A model generated the notes under the pieces. It ran no database searches and was not told the origin of the DNA. It worked only from the letters and a program-made list of their open reading frames with translations. The position numbers were made by a program, and so were the translations under genes. From Lanius collurio (taxonomy: Eukaryota; Chordata; Aves; Passeriformes; Laniidae), in contig JACBWW010000018.1 of NCBI GenBank assembly GCA_020086605.1, positions 10,773,986-10,837,985 on the forward strand: DNA of 64,000 bases, in the 5' to 3' direction. This document shows positions 48,444 through 63,269 of this stretch, piece by piece. Position 1 is the stretch's first letter, and each line of letters opens with the position of its first letter.

Positions 48444-51400
48444 TTTGGTGAATTTGAACAATTGGATCAGTTATAATTCTTTGTTTCTTCTGCCTAAAAA
48501 CTTGTAGGTGTGTCTTGACAGCAAAGCAGCCACTTGATACTTTGATGTTTGTCCCAGCCAAGTACACAGTCTGCAGCTGCTGGTCTGATTCACTTAGTGA
48601 ATTATAAATCAGGAAATGATCTTTTGTACCACTAGTGCTGTGGCCTGTATTGAGTGGTGAATTCAGAGAGGTCCTAAAATCAAGGAAAATGGTTCTATTA
48701 GAATAACGGGTATCTGACCATGGTAGGGATGCTCAGTAATGAAAAAGGTCTTGACATGGAGTGAAAATGTATTAGTCAAATGTAACCTATAGTCAGTAAA
48801 TGGCTTTTTATTGAGTATTTGAATCTTAGGACAGGTAAAGTTGAGTTTATTAAGACGGGTTAGGGTTACAATTTGCCCTTCAGTCTACCAACAGGTTTCA
48901 GGTATGAAGAAAACTAGAAAAAAGCATCCTATCCTTAATGTAGTTATTTCAGTAACAAATATGAAGTGACTCATTCTCACTGAGAAAATTTTCTATTCAG
49001 TGTACCTCCCCTGTTTTTTTAAAAGCATCATATCACAACATATGCTCAATATGCTAACTGTAGTTTCAGGTCTAAATCTTTCCACTGAACTCCTGTTTCC
49101 CTGCAGCTCAAAGAGTATCTACATCTACTTTTCATTTTGCATTATTTTGTACTAGAGCTGTTTATTTTTCTGGATATGTTTCTTTTTAGCACTAACATTT
49201 AATCCTTTCAAGGATACAAAATACACACTAATTTACCTGACAGTTTTCCTATATAAAATGGAATTTGACAGAATGGGATTTTATCCTGTTTATTCCAGTA
49301 CTCCCTCCCAAACCAATCATTTGACCTAAAAACACAATTGAAAAGTTTAACACTGGAAAGAACCATAATTAAAATTATAGTGCCTCTATTGTTCTTCCTT
49401 TTCCTTGGAGAGCAATTCAAGAGGCCTGCTGGCATGACCTTCCCTCTCTGCTCCCTGCTCTTTGTACAGAGGGGTTGATTGCAGTTCATTAATAAGCAGT
49501 GCGGGAGAGTTTGATACTAAATTTCAAACTGTATTTAGTTTTTAGAGGCTTTCTAAATGCTGAACTAGTTTAAGAAGAATTAAAAAAAAGAGTTTATTTC
49601 TGTAAATTTCTATCAGAGGTGGATTAAGGGAGTCCTCAAAGTAAGTGCAGTAAGTGCAGAGGATTGTTTTCAGAGACTGACAAATGAACAGATTTAACGA
49701 CAAAGGCCTGCTTTATTTGCCACCCATAATGAGACAGAGTGCAGGGATAGGAATGAGAGATTTTTGTTGGCTCCTCATTGAATGCTCAATATATGTATGT
49801 CACAGACACCTGTCCCAGTCCCTACTACCTGTCTGTATGTGAGCTTGGTAACCTCTGCCTCTCCTGGTTGGAGACAGGAATAATACTTCACTTCCTGGCT
49901 GGTTCTTATAAGCATCTTCTATATTAGAAAGCTATTTAACAGATCTCTTTTTATTTCCATTTCTTCTGTGTTTCCTTGAGCAAACAACATTGGACAGGGT
50001 CAAGTGCTTTCACAGCTTTCAAAAAAGGAAATACAGGCAGTGTTTATTTATACAATATATTGCAAGTTAGGGTGGTAGCTTTTGCTTGAAGCAGAAGAAG
50101 TATTAACAGTTTGTGTCAGTAGTACCACGCTAATCATTTCACTTCCCTCATCTGTTAAGATCACTTAAGGATGAAAGCTCAGCATGACAAATGCTTTCTT
50201 TCTACACATTTTATAGGGATCTAATACTAAAGGTCTGCATGATGGAAGGTCTGTTGCAATAGAAAGCATCCAGTCATGTTTCCAGTTACATCTTAATTGA
50301 GTACTTTTTGCATCTTCAGTTATTCTGAAGCAAAATCTCATTTATTCATAACATCTTTTTCTTCCGGTTAGTTTCCCCAGCCTGTGAGTACAGCACAATG
50401 TATTTTCCTTGGAAAAAATAAATGAAATGGAAAGCATTTAGCATTGCAGCAGAGATTTTTTAGTAATTCATGCAAACTTTTTTGAGGAAAAATATGTTGT
50501 CGAGGTTAAATCTTGTATCCTACTTTTGTTTCTGTCCAAACCTGATGCGCAGAGGGCTAATGTGGCAGCATCAGATAAAGAGATGTTACTCAGCTTTAGC
50601 TAGCAGAACAACATAAAGATTCTCTGTTTTGATAAAAGCCAAAGTGATGCAACACCTGTATTGGATGAATTTTAGAAAAACACATTATGCTGAAGAAAAT
50701 ACATTCAAGCATCAGAAGGAAAATGTGTGCAAACAGCAGGAAATTTCTAATAGAATTATGTAGAATCAGTTATTAGAAATAACCAGTAAACAGACTGTTT
50801 TATTCCCGTCTTCCTCCTGTCTATTTGACCAACATGAAAATACACAGCTCTGGAGAGGAACATTTCTTTCTACTGGCTAAGCCAAGTGGCTTCCTTTAGC
50901 CTGGTGGCTTTCTTTCTCCTTGCTGCTTCATCACTTGCCATGCAATACTGCACAGAAGAGATTCAGGAACAATGTGAAGAAAAGAAAAAAATACCTGAAA
51001 ATAAAGAAAGGCCAGATGTTCCCTAAAATACCTTCATTGAATAAAGTGGGAACTCCCTCAGGTGATAAATAATTATAGCACTACACTGTGATTTCATCAA
51101 CTGCTAATTAAGAAAAAGGCCAGAAAAAAGTATTCTAGAGTTCAAGGTTGTTTTTAAGAGGAAAAGAAGGTTATTTTTCCTGAGATTATAATTATACAGA
51201 AAAAGGTAGGTCACTACAGCATGTTTGAAAACTTGGATCTTTCAGAGAAGTGGATTGAACCAGACAATTTCTGTTCCCACACACTTTTTGACTGTATAGT
51301 TTTCCTAAGAGTGTTGGAAGAAAGCTGAAAAGTCAGAGCTGTAATTTACCCACAGAATGTGTTTGAACTTGAAGCCAGAAGTGAAAGCCCATGCATGGCA

Positions 51401-54400
51401 CCAGACACCCACACCTTCTCCTGGTAAGCTGAAGGCTGGTAGAGCCTTCTCAGGCTTCCTCTCAAAAGATCTCACACAGGAAGAGCAAGTGGATGAACTA
51501 TAAAGATAAAAACAAATGAAGTTTGGGATGTGACTGTGCCAAGCCAATAAAAGCACGTATGAAGCAGAGAAGCTTTGCAGGCGGTTAAGGCAAAGAAGAG
51601 ACACACCAGAGCAGGAAGGCTTAAGGTCTAGCAGAAGCAGTCAATTTTAACAGTTTTGAAGCAAATATATGGAAATCTAGAAAAACAATTTCAAACAACA
51701 AACTTATTGTATTTTTCAGATGTGTTAAAGAGTGATCAGTACATTGAAAGAACACAGAGAAGTCTTTTGTACATCCTTCTGTATAAAGGAATCTATCTCC
51801 ATGGAATTTATTCCTGGCAATATTTGCAAATTTTTAGATGTTTAAGGTTCTTGAAACAGAGAATTTGCAGAAATATAGATACTAACATTTCTGTTTACAT
51901 AGATCTTTATATAAGAGCTGAAAAGGAAAAGGTACTGGTAGTTGAATTACTGCCCAAGTGGCCAGTGTTTGAACCTTCATTATAGATACCCAAAATTTTA
52001 TTCTCCTTGGCAATTCATCATGGTTTTTATTCCACTTATAGCCTAGTTTCATCACACTGCTACTAGTATTATTGTTTTTACTTCTAGAAAAAGGTCTAGC
52101 AGTTGTTTTGGAAACCATTTTCTATCTGGGTTTACACTCTGTTTCTTTTTCCCTGTGTCATGGCTTATTTTCTTCCTCTGTTTTGTGACTGTACTTTGTT
52201 CCTTTTTAGGCTTCTCCAGAATTTCTAAAATACTACAGGACATTTTATCTTGGTTACTTTAAACTAAGCTAACACTTACTGTGTTGTACATGAGCTTTTA
52301 TTGTTTTTTACACTGGTGATTATTTTCACTTTTCTTCTCTGTCCGGGCCTGAGCTGACACACAACAGCAGCAGCTTGTCAGAGAAAACAACAAATAGTTT
52401 GTCTTGTTCTAGGTGGACTTCCCTTAATGCAGATCTTGGTTCTCATCTACCCCCAAACATCAGGGACTGAAGAAAATCTGTCGTTCTCCCTCCTTCTGTC
52501 TCCCAACCCATTATCCTTAGCAAGTCTGTTCTCCTTAGGGAACCTTGTAAACCATCTGTCCTGGTGATCCCATTCTTGCCCTAAAATTCCACCACCTTTG
52601 CCATAAAGGGACCTGGTATCTCACCCACCTGGATGGGGTTGAATTCACCTTCCCTGGTGCCCATAAAAAACTCTGCAAGTCCTTGCTGACAGAGGTGCTG
52701 GACACCCTGGGCTGCAGTCACTACAGACTTGTAGAAAGGAGACATGGGATGATAGTTTTGACAATAAGTAATGACCTAATGAGCCTGCAGACAGAGCAAT
52801 TTCAAGTCTAACATCATCTCTGATCTGGTGTGGAGCTTCTCTACCCCAGTGCATCTGAGAAATGATGTGCACTGTCATCTGTACAAGTATCTTAGCTTCT
52901 CATTACCTTGTTCCAACCTGTTTTTATCTTTGACAGAAAGAAATTCTGATGAACAGAAACATGGACTTAAAATCAATGTAAAAGAAAACTAAGGCTTTAA
53001 CAGTAAAATATGTTCACATATCTCCAAGGCTCGGCATAGGAATGTTTCATTCTCAAATGACTGCTATTGCATCTAACTGTCTAATTTTCATAAATGTATT
53101 TGGAAATATCGCAGTCACAGTGACAACTCTTTCCTGTCCCATATCTTCATGAGGAATGAAGCACATCAGCAGAAAACAGATGGCTGAGAGTGGGTCATCT
53201 GTGACGTGCTGCATTCTGTGTTATGCTTCTGACTGTCCTTACTTACAAGCTGATGATCTCAAAAGGCACATAATTTACATATTCCTGTGCCTGAAAATAT
53301 GATCCTTTTCATTGGATATCAGAACTATAATCCAACTCACTGTTAAATTCCCATTCTTTTTAAACCTTGCATGAAGAGGAAAGGCCTGTGTGTATCTAGA
53401 GCAGCTTGAGGTCTGTTCTCCCAGTTAGACATTTTAAAGGCTTCAGCAACTGGGAAGATGCACATAGTGCTAAGAAAGTAGAAACAAAGAATCAACCACC
53501 AAGGAAGAGATAAATGTATAAATAAATTCTTATTGTATTAATACAAAGAGCTGGACTTCTCCCCTGCCTTGCATCTCTCTGTAATCGCTTATGCAAAATA
53601 GAACTTGCAAGGTAGAACAGTACTGTAAAAAATACACATTTTTTCTGCGAAGAAAACATGATTGTAAAAATTACAAACCATCAACCCTCTGAGTTAACAA
53701 GAAACAATGAAAAAGGAACAAATTCTTCAGTCAATACCTGGAAGGAAAAATGAAATAGTTTTCTATATTATTTAAACCAAATCTGCAGCATGATGCTAAT
53801 TGTGCTCTAAGGGGAATTAGATGTGCTATATGTGTTAACACTCTTGCTAATGTCGGTCCATGAGCCTGAGCAGTCTTTTTGCCTTCCTAGCCCTGCCACC
53901 TGAGGTGGGAGCTCTCGTCCAGTCCCAGCTCTCGCACTTCTAGACCCACCAGCCAAATGCATAACATGATCTAAAGATCTGTATTTCTCTGATAATAGTG
54001 GGCAGCACTTTCCTTCATGTACAGCTACATCTCTGTCTCCTACTAACTTTATTCTTCATCATTATAGCATTCTTCACCTTTGTGTTATCTTTCAATTTTT
54101 TACTTGTGAGCCACTAGTCTCCAAAGTTACTTAGAAAAGAGCTGAAAAATATTTATCAGAAACATTTACACAGCCTTCCCTTTATGTGACAGTTCTTCCT
54201 ATTAGTGCAGGGAGATGAGACCCTGGAATAAGGATTTTCTCTGAAAATGATGTACCTCCCTTGAAAGTCAAAAATTGAGTTAGTGTGCAATTGCAAGTGT
54301 TCTGTCAGAGTAGGCAAGAGTTTAATGTGTTCCTGGAGGCCTAATTCGATCCACGCCTCAGGTTTATATGCACAGAAGTGGCAAAATGTGATACTATGGG

Positions 54401-57400
54401 ACTTCATTTACTCTACAAACAGAGTGCAAAGAATAAAACAGCGGAGCACATTCACAAGACACTGACTGATGTGTCCTTAAGGGGTAGAGAAGGTGATCAC
54501 TGGAAGAATGCGTAGTCTTAATTAAACTCCCCTTTTTGTACTAAAATTTTTGGGATAACTCAAGGATGAGGTAACAAAACCTTTCAACTAGCCTTCTCTT
54601 TTACAGTGACTTCACTCCTGCAAACAAATTTTACATTTATCTACGTCAATTGAACTCCCCCTGCCTGTTGATAAAATGATGTAGGCTGATAGTTGCCTGC
54701 ACGGAGCGTTGTAACGCTGCAGCAGATTACCAGGAAATCACAGTGATTTACTGTCATCCTGCTCTAGAGGAGAAACTGCCTCAAATTACCCTTACAGTGA
54801 TGAGTATCTGAAGTAACTCCACTGATTCAGTGCAGTTGTTCTAGATGTACACTGGTGTTACAAAAAAAGCAGGATATGGCCCAAACACTTTAAGGAAGGT
54901 TTTAAGCAGCTTGGTTAGCCATGAAAAATCCTTTGCTGTTATGGGCAACTAGCAGAGATTAAATGGAAACAGTTTCCACTAAACCTTTATTAAATAATAA
55001 TTTTCTTAGAATCACAGAGCTCACGATTTTGCTCAGGAGCAGTTTAAGATTGAAACAACAGAAAATGATGTATATTTTATGCCGATAGTATTCCCTTCAT
55101 TTAGAATTTGAGTCATTGTCATAACACTGCAGGAGAACCCACTAGACCTGTGTGCACTGTGAGATACCCAGGGATGAATAGCAGCATTTCCTTTGTAATA
55201 ACAGCTGCTTCTTATCCTTCACAAAAGCATTGTCCTACTCACCTCACCCTCCTCCAGCGTTCAACTCCTGAGATTAGCCAGTTAAACAGTCCTACAATAC
55301 ACTGTAATCTTCTCTGAAACCCCTTGAATGAATGTGAGCAAAGGAGTGAGGGGCAATATCAGACTTCTTAGCTGATCAATGGAAAATGATATACAGCAGG
55401 TTCTTATTTAATATTCAAAGGACCTTTTTTTTCTGTGAGCTCTGCTTATGAAAATCCTGAGACTGATGTGTTCAAGGGTGGTGCAACCCATGTTTTTTCA
55501 GACAACATTCCAAATTGAGTGGGAGCCTGTCTGTACACAGCTCAGTAGTCCCAGAGACAGTGAGAGGAAGCTCTAAGAGCCCAGTCTGCCTCATCTTGAT
55601 GAAAACAGACTCTTCTCTCACTGCTTCTCTCCTCTTGTCAGAGAGACAGGAAAGGATCCCATTCTCACCACTGGTCTGCCAAGCCTCAGCTGTCCCATGT
55701 AACTGCCCTGCTTGAAGTGTAACAGTGGGTATGAAGCTTACCTAGGAATGGTGAAGAGGAAGGACAGAATTGGAAGGATGCTGTTGGGAATATGCTACAA
55801 AGAATTGAAAGGTTAAGTGAGAAAGCAGGAAAAAGAAAACTATCTTTGTGATTTCTACCAGATACCAGTTTTATATTCTACCAGTTATGTATTCTATCAG
55901 ATCTCATAAAAATATAATGTACAAATTCTATGCTTTCATAGATTTTTCTCAGGCACAAGGTGTAATTTTGTTTTTTCTTCTGTTTTTCTTCTGTTACCTC
56001 CCTGAAATAAATTGTCCATGATACAAAAGAAATTTAATGAAGTCAGACTATATGATAATTTTTTGCAACAAACCTAGAGCTTAGTAAGTATGGCGACTCT
56101 TTGTCTTTTAAGAGATTTTTAAGCTACTGTTTGTGTTTAAGTTACTATATCCTAACGCAGCTAAATGTGCTGCTAGAGGATGTAGGTAGTCCGTGGAGGA
56201 GATGGACAGTCTACTGCCAGTACTATGGGGTTGATGTGCCAAATTTCTGGCCTATCAACAGCCTGGGGCTTTGTCACTTTCAGCATGTTTTCTGTGAGAG
56301 ATTAAGAAAGGAGCCCCTGGTCTACTGCCTGCACTGGACTTCAGCATCTTTAGGAACTTCTGAACAGAGCAGTACAGGGGGGGGCCTGATGCTGGATGTA
56401 ATTGAAAAAGATAAGGTACACTGAATCCTACAAAAATTAGAGTGGAAGTAGCACGAAAGTCTGTTCAAAGTTTTTTCTATTTCAGTGTTCTTCCCAACTC
56501 TGCCTAAGACTTTCTAATAATCCTTGATATGTGGTATATCATCCCTGTACAGTCTGTGCATGCAAAACAGGTTCTGTCATAGTCAGAAGGGGATTAAATA
56601 AGAAAAAATCTGCATTTCACATAGCTTTTTAATATCTGGAGTACAATTTGTCTATCTCCTACCCAGATTCTTAGAGATATTTTTTTTTTTTTTAAAAAGG
56701 ATTAATGCTCCAAGAAATATTGTCAATAGATGCAAACAAAATGGTTCACATGATTTCTAATGTGGCCAGACCATACATTAGATGACCCTACCTCAGTGCT
56801 GACTTGGAACAACATAACCTTGAGGCTGGTGCCAAAAATCCCTCCTTAGCCACACTTTACTCAGGAAAACAGTTCCCTTCTTTCAGGTACCACAGTCCAG
56901 TGCACAGGATAGGAAGGGCAGGACAGTTTGCTTGGAACTGTTTTGTGTTAGCACTGCAAGCTGCCTATGGAGTTTTCCTTTACGTTAGTCATTAGCACGC
57001 CTCAAGGATGGGTCACATCATTTTTTCCCCCAGTGAGGACACACCCTGTGTTCTCAGTTGTCTGTTTCTGTGCTACAGTTGAGAACATAGCTGCTATGGG
57101 AACGGGATTTTCAGAGCTCCATACCACTATTGATTTTTCCATGTGCCCACCAAACAGCTGATAATTTTTGCCTCTTGCTAATCTGGATTTGAGATGAGCC
57201 AGTAATCTAAAGAAGAAAATCTTTTTAATCTCCTGAGCTGCTCAATCCCACCTACATTTCATTATTGAAAATATTTTCTATATTTTTCTTTTAAAAAATG
57301 GAACAGCTAGGGGAAAATGACTCAGGCATTGTCTGAATGAAATGCTATCCTGATAACAAAGCTTCTCTCACAAATATTAGTTCCACTTCTATTGCTTTAT

Positions 57401-60400
57401 AATAAATGGTTGCAGCTGTTGCCATGGCAATTTTAATTTTTGAAAATGTATCCAATTGAAGACAAGAAATGCAGCTGTTGTTATGAGAAAGTCTAAAATA
57501 AATCCAGATGTGAATTGTATGATCTAGTGTTGGCAGTAATAATGTCAGAAACAAAACATGTTTCGTGTTTTGTTTTCTTGATATACTGGAGTTGAGGATG
57601 GGGATTTAGACATATTCTGAATTGTAAGTCTGTGTTCTGGATCCAAATATAGCAAACAAACAGAATGAAATTTCACCTTAGGGAGAGGCACTTCACTTGC
57701 TGGAAAAGCTGGTCAGCCTTGCATAGAGTGGCAGTAATATTCCAGCAGGAAAAAGGGGGGCCTCGAGTTCTCCTCATTTACCTTTCTGCTAATATGCTAG
57801 CATTTTATTTTTTACATTTTAACAAAAAGAAAAATACCAGCCATTGTAGAAATCTTAAAATTGCAATATTACCTATTGCTTGCTACCTTATCACTCTATA
57901 GCCTGAAGTTCTTTAAGCTGTTATACCTTTAATGTTAGAACATTAAAACAAAATTACTGGACAGTGGTCTGTAAAGCAAGCATAATCCAACAAGTCCCAG
58001 TACATGTACTAATAGTCATCCATTGGAAAAATCCACTGTGCTGGGAAGGTAAATAGTCCATTTAAGTCTCTTTTGGGAAAAAAAATATTTAAAGATAGAA
58101 TTTCTGAGAAGGTAATAGAAGAATAGGTCCAGACTTATTTGAAAGTGAGCTTTACCTCTGGTAAATGCTGACTGAAAAGCAATAGCTCAAAGCAAAAGCA
58201 GAGAGGTGTTTAGAGGCAGCCTGTGCAGCCTGACAGGGAATGGGACTCGGGCAGGATGGCAGATGGGCTGAGAGGTGGCTTTGCATCTGTCTTGTACCTT
58301 TTCTCCTTGCCTTGGAGCTGCAAAGCCTGCTCTGTCTGAAGCCCTTCAAAATTGTAGCTGGCTCTCCACAGCCTCGGGGGTTCATTTCAGCAGCGTGGGG
58401 CTGCAGAGAACAGAGCTGGGGCTGCTGAACCTTGTGGAAATTGGTTTGCTCAAGCGTTAAGCCAGTGCTGATTATGACATCTGCCAATACTGCTTGGCAA
58501 TCTGGAGGATTACTGAACTTCACTCATGGTAACATTAAAGAAAGAGAGGGACTCACCACTTAGGCACAAAGTTGATGTGGATAGAATTTCAGTCCCAAAT
58601 TCGAAGGCAATCAAAATAGTAAAATGTTTTTTTCATCCTTAAGGATTACAGCAAGAAGAGAAAACAAGAAAACACACAGAAATATACGCTCATTCTGTAT
58701 CTCTGACTTCAATCTTTGGGGATATTTTACTCAAAATAATTGGAAGTCTGTATTTTTTTTTAATCCTTTGTCCAGGAGTTTCAAATGATAAGTCACCTTT
58801 AAGCCTTGCTACATAAACATTTGCCACTTGAAGAAAACCTAAAAGTTAATGGGAATCTTGAAAATAATCTGGATAGTAAAATCCTGCCCACCCCAATTTC
58901 CTAAACGTAAATCACTCGATCAAAGAGACCTAATACCAAATGTACTGGATGAGAGTTTTTGCTTTGATAAGATTTCATTATTCATAAGGACACATGCTAA
59001 GGCTTTTGGACACAAAAAATGCCAGCTGATCGTGAATTATTCCTCAGTGCCAAGATTGAAAGAGGTAAGTAACATCTGCCTTTGCTAAAATTAAGGTATA
59101 TGCTATTGGCCTATCCAGTGCACTGTGAAAAATCATACAGAAATACTAGGCAACCAAACAGATAATTTTTCCTTCTGGCTTTGTAAAGACTCCATTGATT
59201 TATGGATAAACATGTAGTATAACACATTAATTTCCACCACTTAGTTTAAAAATAAATGCTTTCCCTAGACAGGAAGTTCTATGAGGCTTAAACATAGCTA
59301 TTAATAAGAGGAAAATAATTCTGCCTAGCTTCATTACCCTCATAATTACTAGAATGTAGGAGTCTTACCTCAGAAACTTTTGCATTCACTTCACTCTAAC
59401 AGTGCACAATGAAAACACTCTCCAAGCTATGGACTAAGTCCTGCCAATGCTAGAAATAGAATATAAAACTGTGAACATCCTATAATGAGAGTTTGGAAAT
59501 ACCTTTAACCTTACTCTCTAGGAATAAAAATAGTGTAATAAAGAAGATGTACACTGTTAAATGGCTCAGGAGGCTGAAATTTTCTTTGGGAATGTTTTCA
59601 TCTAGCTGTAATCCTCTCCCAGTATGTTTGAGGCAGGAAACAGCAGCCTGCTAGGCACTCTGTTATTCTCATTTCTCTCACTATCGCTTCTGGCTGTGCT
59701 TGCTACAGATCAGTAGAACAATGTGGAAAGAAAGAACTGTTTGATTTCTTTTAAGTGAAAATAAAGTAAACATGAAGTGAATGGGGATACAAAATGAAAA
59801 TGCTTTAAAGTCTGAAAATGGAGAAATTACTAAGGGAAAAATGTGAATATCAGTTTATTCAATGTCTTGTTGGGATACTACCTTGTTCAAAGTTTTAATC
59901 ATATTTAAACCTTCCTTTTCAAAATGCAAATTCTAATGTCACTATGTCTCCCCAGAAATGTGCTGAAATTTCATTAGGAATCCAAATAACATACGTATGT
60001 ATATTACATTCAGAATATGTGCATAATTATAATTAACAATTAATTAGGGAACATCAGAGTTCCAAACACATTAAGAGCAAACTGATAAAAAGACTGGATG
60101 TCTTTCCTTGGTACAATGGTCTTTAGAGAGAATACTCATAAGTCCCATTGCCCTAAAAGCAGTGGAAATGAACCAGCTTTGTCACCAAGCTCTCTCAGGG
60201 CCACTTGCACAAGTGCTGCCCTGACTCCTTCCTGTCTCTGTCATGGCTTGTGACTTTGCCAAAATGCTGCCATTGAGACGTCATTGTCATGTTGCATTAG
60301 CAATTTCCATGAAGATTTTTTTTCCTCTTTCTTTTTGCATTTTTTACTCCTCTGAATTGGCATTATAGAGCCAGTATAGAGAGAATACCTTTATGCTTAT

Positions 60401-62723
60401 CTTGGACATAAACCTTACAGCCGCATAATTACAAAGCTTTCTTACTGTACCACTTTGAAATTCAGACTTGTTATTTCTAAGGGGAGGAATGAGGAAATTT
60501 CCCATCTGTTTTCTACATATCTTTTGCCCTTGTAAAAATGTGACAAAATTATGCAAATTTTTTAAGGTTTCTGAAATGTTTAGTTGACAAATCAGTGGAG
60601 ATCTGATAAACTTCATCAGCTAAAAATCTTCCAAGATGTCATTGTTTTAGGCATGTACCATTTCAAACTTTTTTCCCTGCAACTGCTGGTCCCCAGACTC
60701 AGCCAGCTGCTGTCCCCAGCCTTCAGAGATGACCATCACATCACCCCTCTTGTCCTCATTACCTCCTCTGTTTGTCACAACGTAGTAAGAAGGATAGTGA
60801 AGAGGTGCTTGCACCAGAAATGAAGTCAGTGTCTCTCTTAGCTTTCAGATATGAAGGACGTTAGAGTTTCCAGTCCTAGATTATCTCTAGAAATAATTTC
60901 TATCTCTGATAGGAGACCTAGGCACTGGTGAGTGCAACAGAAGTAATGGAGTAGGTCATGCAGTTCAGGGGAATGGGTAGAGAGAGATGGGGATGGTGAC
61001 CATTGTCTTGTGAAAAGATAAAGGAGAGAGAAGGAACGAGATTGAGACCAATACAAAAGCAAGTGGAAACAAGGAGAGAGTGGAGCTCTGTAACTGCTGG
61101 AATAAATTCTAGGAAGAGAAATTTGCTGAGTCTCAGCATTTAAGTAGCTGTGAAGTGCAGTAACTAAAGGTTTGCAGTCACTCCTGCTGTGCCTGGCACT
61201 GAAGGAAAGCAGCTGGTGCTACTGTTATCAATTATTCTCTTTGCTCAAGTGACAAAAGTATATCCTGAAACCATTAAAATTCCTAGTCCAAAAGGTGAAA
61301 CATGCACACTGAAATGATGTCTTGGGTATGGAGAGTGTGGGGTTTCTGTGTATGAAAAAATAAACTTAAAAATTACATTTGATTAAAATGTTTACAAAAG
61401 GAACCTCTCAATTCCTCCTTTGAAAGACAGAAAATTTTTGGGCTTTATGTAACTTTTGACTTTTGGTAACATTTGCATTATTTTGATGTGCTTTATGGAC
61501 AGTTCTCCATGCACGAAGAAAAAATAAATGTATATTTGCACATATGCACATGCAAAAGAATTTCATGGAGAGTTATGTCAGTTTTAACAGCCTCAGTAGC
61601 TTAAAGATTTGAGTCTTAAAAGATCAAGGCTTGCAGCAGGAACAGTTCACCTGATACTGCTGGTTAAAATAAAAAAAGGCTTAGAGCAGGTCAGAATGAT
61701 GAAATTCAAATCGAACTGTAGCACAGAGTTCTGGAGGGGTTCTCAGAGGGATCACAAGACACATTAGTCTTTCCTGGTGTTCCTAGGTAGCCACAGGAAA
61801 TAGTCCATTCTCCCACAGTAGGAATGGGTTCTTCCTTCATGTCATCATAACCTGATCGCCAAAAATAACAGATTTTTTTGTGGACTATCCTGTTGTGAAA
61901 AACCCTCTGTCTCTTTGAGACAGCTGTGCTCTCCAATACTGTATTTCTGGGAAGTGAAAAGGCCTTGGTGGCTACTCTGCAAATGAAATGGTGGAAAGAT
62001 CTCCCTCACCTTTCTGACCCACACTCCTCCTCTGTCTTCTCTGCCAGGAGACATGAAACGTATGTTGATTTCTTGCAAGAGCCAGACAGACTCTTACATG
62101 CAGTATTTCATCCAGAGAGGATGAAATGAGCTTTCTTTTGTAATACTTCAAGGGAAATAATATCAATACTGTCATTTTGAACTAAAAGGGAGTTGTATCT
62201 GTAAGTAAAATTAGACTCTGTATGTAATTATCTTGCTCTCAGGAAAAATCTGTCTCATTCACTAGAGATAGGTTATCTGGACAAGAAAAAACATCTGGAA
62301 GAGCTCAAAAACCAGGCTGACTCGAACCAGGGTGTACTTCAGTTCTGAAGAGTTCCCAGTAGAAATCTTTGAAATGAAGAAGCTTTGATGGCAGTTTGGT
62401 CATTTGTAGGGAAAGTGTAGCTAAATAATAGCCACTTAGGTGTGATTTGCAAGGACTGCAAGCAGCGTTCTTAATTCTGGACTTAAAACTTATCCGTCTG
62501 TTTGTATATAAGTGGACAGAGATACCTGCAGCTACTCTGATTTGATTGGGTCTGACAAGTGCAGACATTCCCAGCTGATTTTGAGCTAAGCTATATCTTC
62601 ATACATCCCTGAGGGCAATCTCCATATCAATGCTCACTGAAATCTACTCTAGTTTAGCAGTCTGCAACTGAAGGCTGCCTATTCAAATAAATTGCATAGA
62701 TAAAGCAGTGCCAATTAGAGAAC

Positions 62724-63269
62724 TGCAGTGGGCTGACCCTGGGTGGATGACAGGTGCCCACCCAGCCACTCCATCACTCCCTCCTCTGCAGGGTGGGGTG
62801 GGGGGAAGACGATGAGATGAAAAAGGCTCAGGAGTGAAGAAAAAAGCCCATTAATAAAGTAAAAGCTGTGTGTGAAAGCAAAGGAAAATAAAAGTTTTAT
62901 TCTCTGCTTCCCATTGGTGGGTGATGCCCAGCCAAGCTCATGTAGCAGTGGCTCCAGAAGATAAATGCAGTACCATTTATCTGCCCTGTCCTCCTTTCTC
63001 TTAGATTTTATTGTTGAGCACATCATATGGTGTGGAATATGCCTTTGGTCAGTTTGGGCCAGTTGTCCTGACTGTGTCCTCTCCCAAGGCTTTGCCCACC
63101 TCCCACCATTGGGATGCTGGAGAGACAGTGCTGATGCTATGCCAGTGCTGCTCAGCTGCAGCCAAAACACTGCTGAGTTATCAACACCTTTCCAGCTGCC
63201 AGTGCAAAGCACAGCTCTGTGAGGGCTGCTGGGGGCAAATGAACTCCAGCTCAGACACACCCAGCACCA
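62724..63269 (-). mobile_element. ERVL-like LTR, near full length, apparently solo
   Basis: About 546 bp of the same family as the LTR at 44453-44795. On the minus strand it starts near GGTGCTGGGTGTGTCTGAGC and ends with GGGTCAGCCCACTGCA. Shared internal phrases include the plus-strand GGTCAGTTTGGGCCAGTTGT, matching GGTCAGCTGGGATCAGCTGT in the other copy. The T-rich stretch around ACTTTATTAATGGGC on the minus strand sits where the R/U5 region is expected. The 5' terminus is degraded and no clear target duplication was found. A 181-codon open frame on the minus strand spans most of it but is not a recognisable retroviral protein. No retroviral coding region adjoins on either side. Confidence 0.8.

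Noticed and set aside
52540..52900. Mixed-composition segment considered as a LINE or other repeat
   Set aside because: Some phrases resemble repeat-derived sequence, but I could not match it to CR1 or the LTR family with confidence.
62715..63260. 181-codon open frame on the minus strand
   Set aside because: It lies almost wholly within an LTR, has no recognisable domain, and looks like chance translation of LTR sequence.
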